7,506 bases of DNA from Actinomycetota bacterium (GTDB lineage Bacteria > Actinomycetota > Actinomycetes > Mycobacteriales > Micromonosporaceae). Positions 5,723 to 7,506 of the stretch are shown piece by piece (position 1 is the first letter of the stretch; every line of letters starts with the position of its first letter). The stretch spans positions 1 to 7,506 of the forward strand of contig VAXX01000201.1 in the NCBI GenBank assembly GCA_005885115.1, read 5' to 3'. Position numbers and translations under genes: made by a program. The notes below the pieces were generated by a model that made no database searches, had not been told where the DNA came from, and worked only from the letters and a program-made list of their open reading frames with translations.

Positions 5723-6993
5723 GGCGTCCCCCTGGAGTCGGGATCGGCACCTGCCCTCGCGAAGCAGAACAGCAGCATGCCGACTGTGGCGAGGTACGAG
5801 ACGGCCGATGCGCCGGCCGCCCCGATGGCGCCGTAGCGCGGGATGAACAGCACGTCCCCGACCGCGGCGACGACCACTCCGGCGCCGATGGCCACCGAGT
5901 TGAGGCCGGGCTTGCCCACGCCGTACAGGTACGCGCCGACCAGTCCGGTGACGCCGGCACCGACCGAGCCGGCGAGCAGGATCCAGGACGGGACCACGGC
6001 GCCGCGGAACGCCGGGCCGTACACCAGCGGCAGCAACGCCGAGGCGGCCAGCGCCAGCGGTACCGCGGCCAGCACGTTGAGTCCGGCCGCGGCGGGCAGG
6101 ATGGCCCGGGTACGGGCCCGGGCGTCATCGGGCCGGCCGCGCGCGAACGCCGGGTACAGCACGTAGTTGACCGCGAGCCCGGGCAGCCGGAGCAGTTCGA
6201 CGTACTTGCTGGCGATGGCGTACACGCCGAGCACCGCCGGTCCGGCGAGCGCGCCGAGCAGGGCCACGTCCAGTCGCAGGTTGACCAGTTGGAGCAGCCC
6301 GCCCAGTTGCCCCCGGGCCCCGTACCCGCAAATCTCCCGGGCCAGCGGGTAGCTCACCGGGCCCCAGTCGCGGAAGAATCCCCGCCGGCGCAGCCGCTCG
6401 ATGATCCCCCAGGCGACCACGACGTCCGCCGCGACGAGGGCAGCGACCAGCGTCCCGGTGCCCCGGCCGAAGGGCAGCAGGGCGACGTACAGCGGGAGGT
6501 ACGCGGCCTCCTCGGCGATGATCGCGACGTTGGCCCCGCCCAGGTCCCCACTGCCCTGCAGCAGTGCCTTGCCGACCGCGACGAACAACTGGCTGAAGAC
6601 CGCGAACGAGGCGATCAGCACCAGGCTGACCGGCCAGGAGTGGAAGAACACCCGGTACAGCAGCGGGGTCAGGGCCAGCCAGCCGAGCGTGGCCGCGCCC
6701 GATCCGGCCCACGACAGCATCACCAGGGTCGGGCGCAGCGCCGGATCGTCGGCCCGGGAGGCCAGGAAGTACGGGGCGGCCCCGGGCAGCCCGGCGGCCG
6801 CGAGGACCCCGGCCAGCCCCGGCAGTACGCGCAGCAGGGTGAACGCGCCGACCAGGCTCGGTCCGCCGACCCGGGCCACGAGTACGGTGGCCACCGCCAG
6901 CGCCGCCAACGCGGCGAGCCGGGCCGCGACGTTGCCGACCAGCAGTCCCCGTACCCCGGTGGCGCGGCGTACCGGTGTGGCCAGCGCGGTCAT
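5719..6993 (-). CDS. Polysaccharide flippase (Wzx/MATE-like, MOP superfamily)
   Basis: Integral membrane protein of 424 residues, the usual size for oligosaccharide flippases. It probably moves the lipid-linked repeat unit across the cytoplasmic membrane. About twelve hydrophobic segments run through the chain. The N-terminal part GLLVGNVAARLAALAALAVA and the GGPSLVGAFTLL turn (43-54) are typical, as is the second-half start GQLGGLLQLVNLRLDVALLG (228-247) followed by GVYAIASKYVELLRLPG (256-272). The middle and C-terminal parts hold LLPLVYGPAFRGAVVPSWIL (320-339) and YLYGVGKPGLNSVAIGAG. The frame stays open upstream, but ATG 6993 is chosen because it overlaps the preceding stop (ATGA) and has GGGCGGAG about 6 bases before it. 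It is coupled at both ends, to the ligase-like gene before it and the TIM-barrel gene after it. The transported glycan is unknown. Confidence 0.93.
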   Translation of the reverse strand: MTALATPVRRATGVRGLLVGNVAARLAALAALAVATVLVARVGGPSLVGAFTLLRVLPGLAGVLAAAGLPGAAPYFLASRADDPALRPTLVMLSWAGSGAATLGWLALTPLLYRVFFHSWPVSLVLIASFAVFSQLFVAVGKALLQGSGDLGGANVAIIAEEAAYLPLYVALLPFGRGTGTLVAALVAADVVVAWGIIERLRRRGFFRDWGPVSYPLAREICGYGARGQLGGLLQLVNLRLDVALLGALAGPAVLGVYAIASKYVELLRLPGLAVNYVLYPAFARGRPDDARARTRAILPAAAGLNVLAAVPLALAASALLPLVYGPAFRGAVVPSWILLAGSVGAGVTGLVGAYLYGVGKPGLNSVAIGAGVVVAAVGDVLFIPRYGAIGAAGASAVSYLATVGMLLFCFARAGADPDSRGTP

Positions 6994-7506
6994 GGCGCGC
7001 TCCGCCCGATCGCCCGCCGGGCCGGTCCGAGCGCGGCGACCAACCCGAACAGCGCCCAGACGTGCCGGAAGTGCAGGGTTTCGTAGAACACCGCGGAGAC
7101 CGCGACGGCCACCAGTCCGGCGCACAGCAGCTCGGGTCGGGGTACCACGGCCAGGTACCTCGGCGGCACCCCGCCCGGTACGGTGATCCGTCTGGCCCGC
7201 ATCGCCACCGCACCGACCAGGACGATCAGCGCGAACCCGCCGAGCACCCCCCGTTCCAGCAGGGACGCCAGGTAGTCGTCGTGCGCCTCCTTGACGTACG
7301 GCGCCTGCCGGGCCCGTAGCGCCTGCTCGGTGTTGCCCGGACCCAGGCCCCAGATGGTGTCGCCGCGCAGCCACAGCGCCACGCTCTCCTTGGCGATGGT
7401 CGTCCGGCTGCCGCCGCTCTCCGCCTCGCGGCCCAGCGAGTCGCGGATGAACGGCGACTTCTCCTCCACGCTGGTCACCCAGGTGTGCAGGTCGATCGTC
7501 GCGTAC
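6990..7506 (-). CDS. O-antigen ligase/polymerase-like membrane protein, C-terminal part only
   Basis: The reading frame is open to the right edge, so the N-terminus and most membrane segments lie outside; about 171 residues are visible. They contain an extracytoplasmic-loop-like stretch and the family signature: GDTIWGLGPGNTEQAL, then VKEAHDDYLASLLERGVLGGFAL, corresponding to the G-x-G-P-G and H-x-x-Y-L-x-x-x-x-x-x-G-x-x-G pattern of Wzy_C/WaaL proteins (PF04932). Two or three hydrophobic segments follow (FALIVLVGAVAM; LLCAGLVAVAVSAVFY; WALFGLVAALG) before a short basic tail. Such proteins polymerise or ligate lipid-linked glycans on the outer face of the membrane. The stop overlaps the flippase start by 4 bp, so the two are translationally coupled. 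A GTG at 7478 is internal to the protein, not its start. Whether it is a polymerase or a ligase cannot be decided from this part. Confidence 0.87.
   Translation of the reverse strand, partial: YATIDLHTWVTSVEEKSPFIRDSLGREAESGGSRTTIAKESVALWLRGDTIWGLGPGNTEQALRARQAPYVKEAHDDYLASLLERGVLGGFALIVLVGAVAMRARRITVPGGVPPRYLAVVPRPELLCAGLVAVAVSAVFYETLHFRHVWALFGLVAALGPARRAIGRSAP

Noticed and set aside
4140..6128. 662-codon minus-strand open frame in a third register
   Set aside because: It runs across three real genes in the wrong frame and yields Arg/Pro/Gly-rich sequence with no domain. Long spurious frames are common at this GC content.
1..7506. tRNA, rRNA, CRISPR array, transposase or phage attachment site
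   Set aside because: I looked for cloverleaf-like sequence, regularly spaced repeats, transposase motifs and terminal repeats and saw none.

Overview
The window is about 70% GC, with G/C-ending codons, polar gene packing and LuxR-type and exopolysaccharide genes typical of high-GC actinomycetes. Synonymous choices such as GGT-ACC and GTA-CGG, which create many GTAC tetramers, together with the gene content, make Micromonosporaceae my best guess. This is an inference without a database search. Everything except one gene is on the minus strand.

Layout, left to right. (1) 1-686, minus: 5' part of a multi-pass membrane protein with a C-terminal GGDEF (diguanylate cyclase) domain, cut by the window edge just before the GGDEF signature. 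(2) 794-2175, minus: a two-component pair. The LuxR/NarL-type response regulator looks intact. The histidine kinase upstream of it is broken: the His-containing dimerisation helices and the ATPase domain lie in different frames, and the first part of the ATPase domain is missing. (3) 2176-2442: a divergent control region, AT-rich for this genome, with one promoter candidate facing each way, an 11-bp direct repeat and two palindromes. (4) 2443-3951, plus: a metallo-beta-lactamase-fold protein with a C-terminal Rieske [2Fe-2S] domain. It resembles the animal CMP-sialic acid hydroxylase family but has the two domains in the reverse order. It carries the only TTA codon I saw in coding sequence here. 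(5) 3941-7506, minus: the end of an exopolysaccharide operon. In transcription order it holds an O-antigen ligase/polymerase-like membrane protein (cut by the right edge), a Wzx/MATE-type flippase, a membrane-anchored TIM-barrel hydrolase-like protein, and a polyprenyl-phosphate sugar-1-phosphate transferase. These genes overlap by 4 bp (ATGA) or nearly touch.

How they may work together. The sugar transferase would load the first sugar phosphate onto the lipid carrier. The flippase would move the lipid-linked glycan outward, the ligase/polymerase would polymerise or attach it, and the TIM-barrel protein may trim it outside the membrane. The MBL-Rieske gene converges on this operon and overlaps its last gene by 11 bp, with a strong hairpin just past its stop. 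It could modify an acylamido sugar or precursor of the same glycan, but only position suggests this. The two-component genes and the GGDEF gene may form one regulatory transcript. Cyclic-di-GMP often controls exopolysaccharide, so a link to the operon is plausible but unproven.

The points most worth following are the reordered MBL-Rieske protein, the decayed kinase next to an intact regulator, and the repeat-containing divergent promoter.
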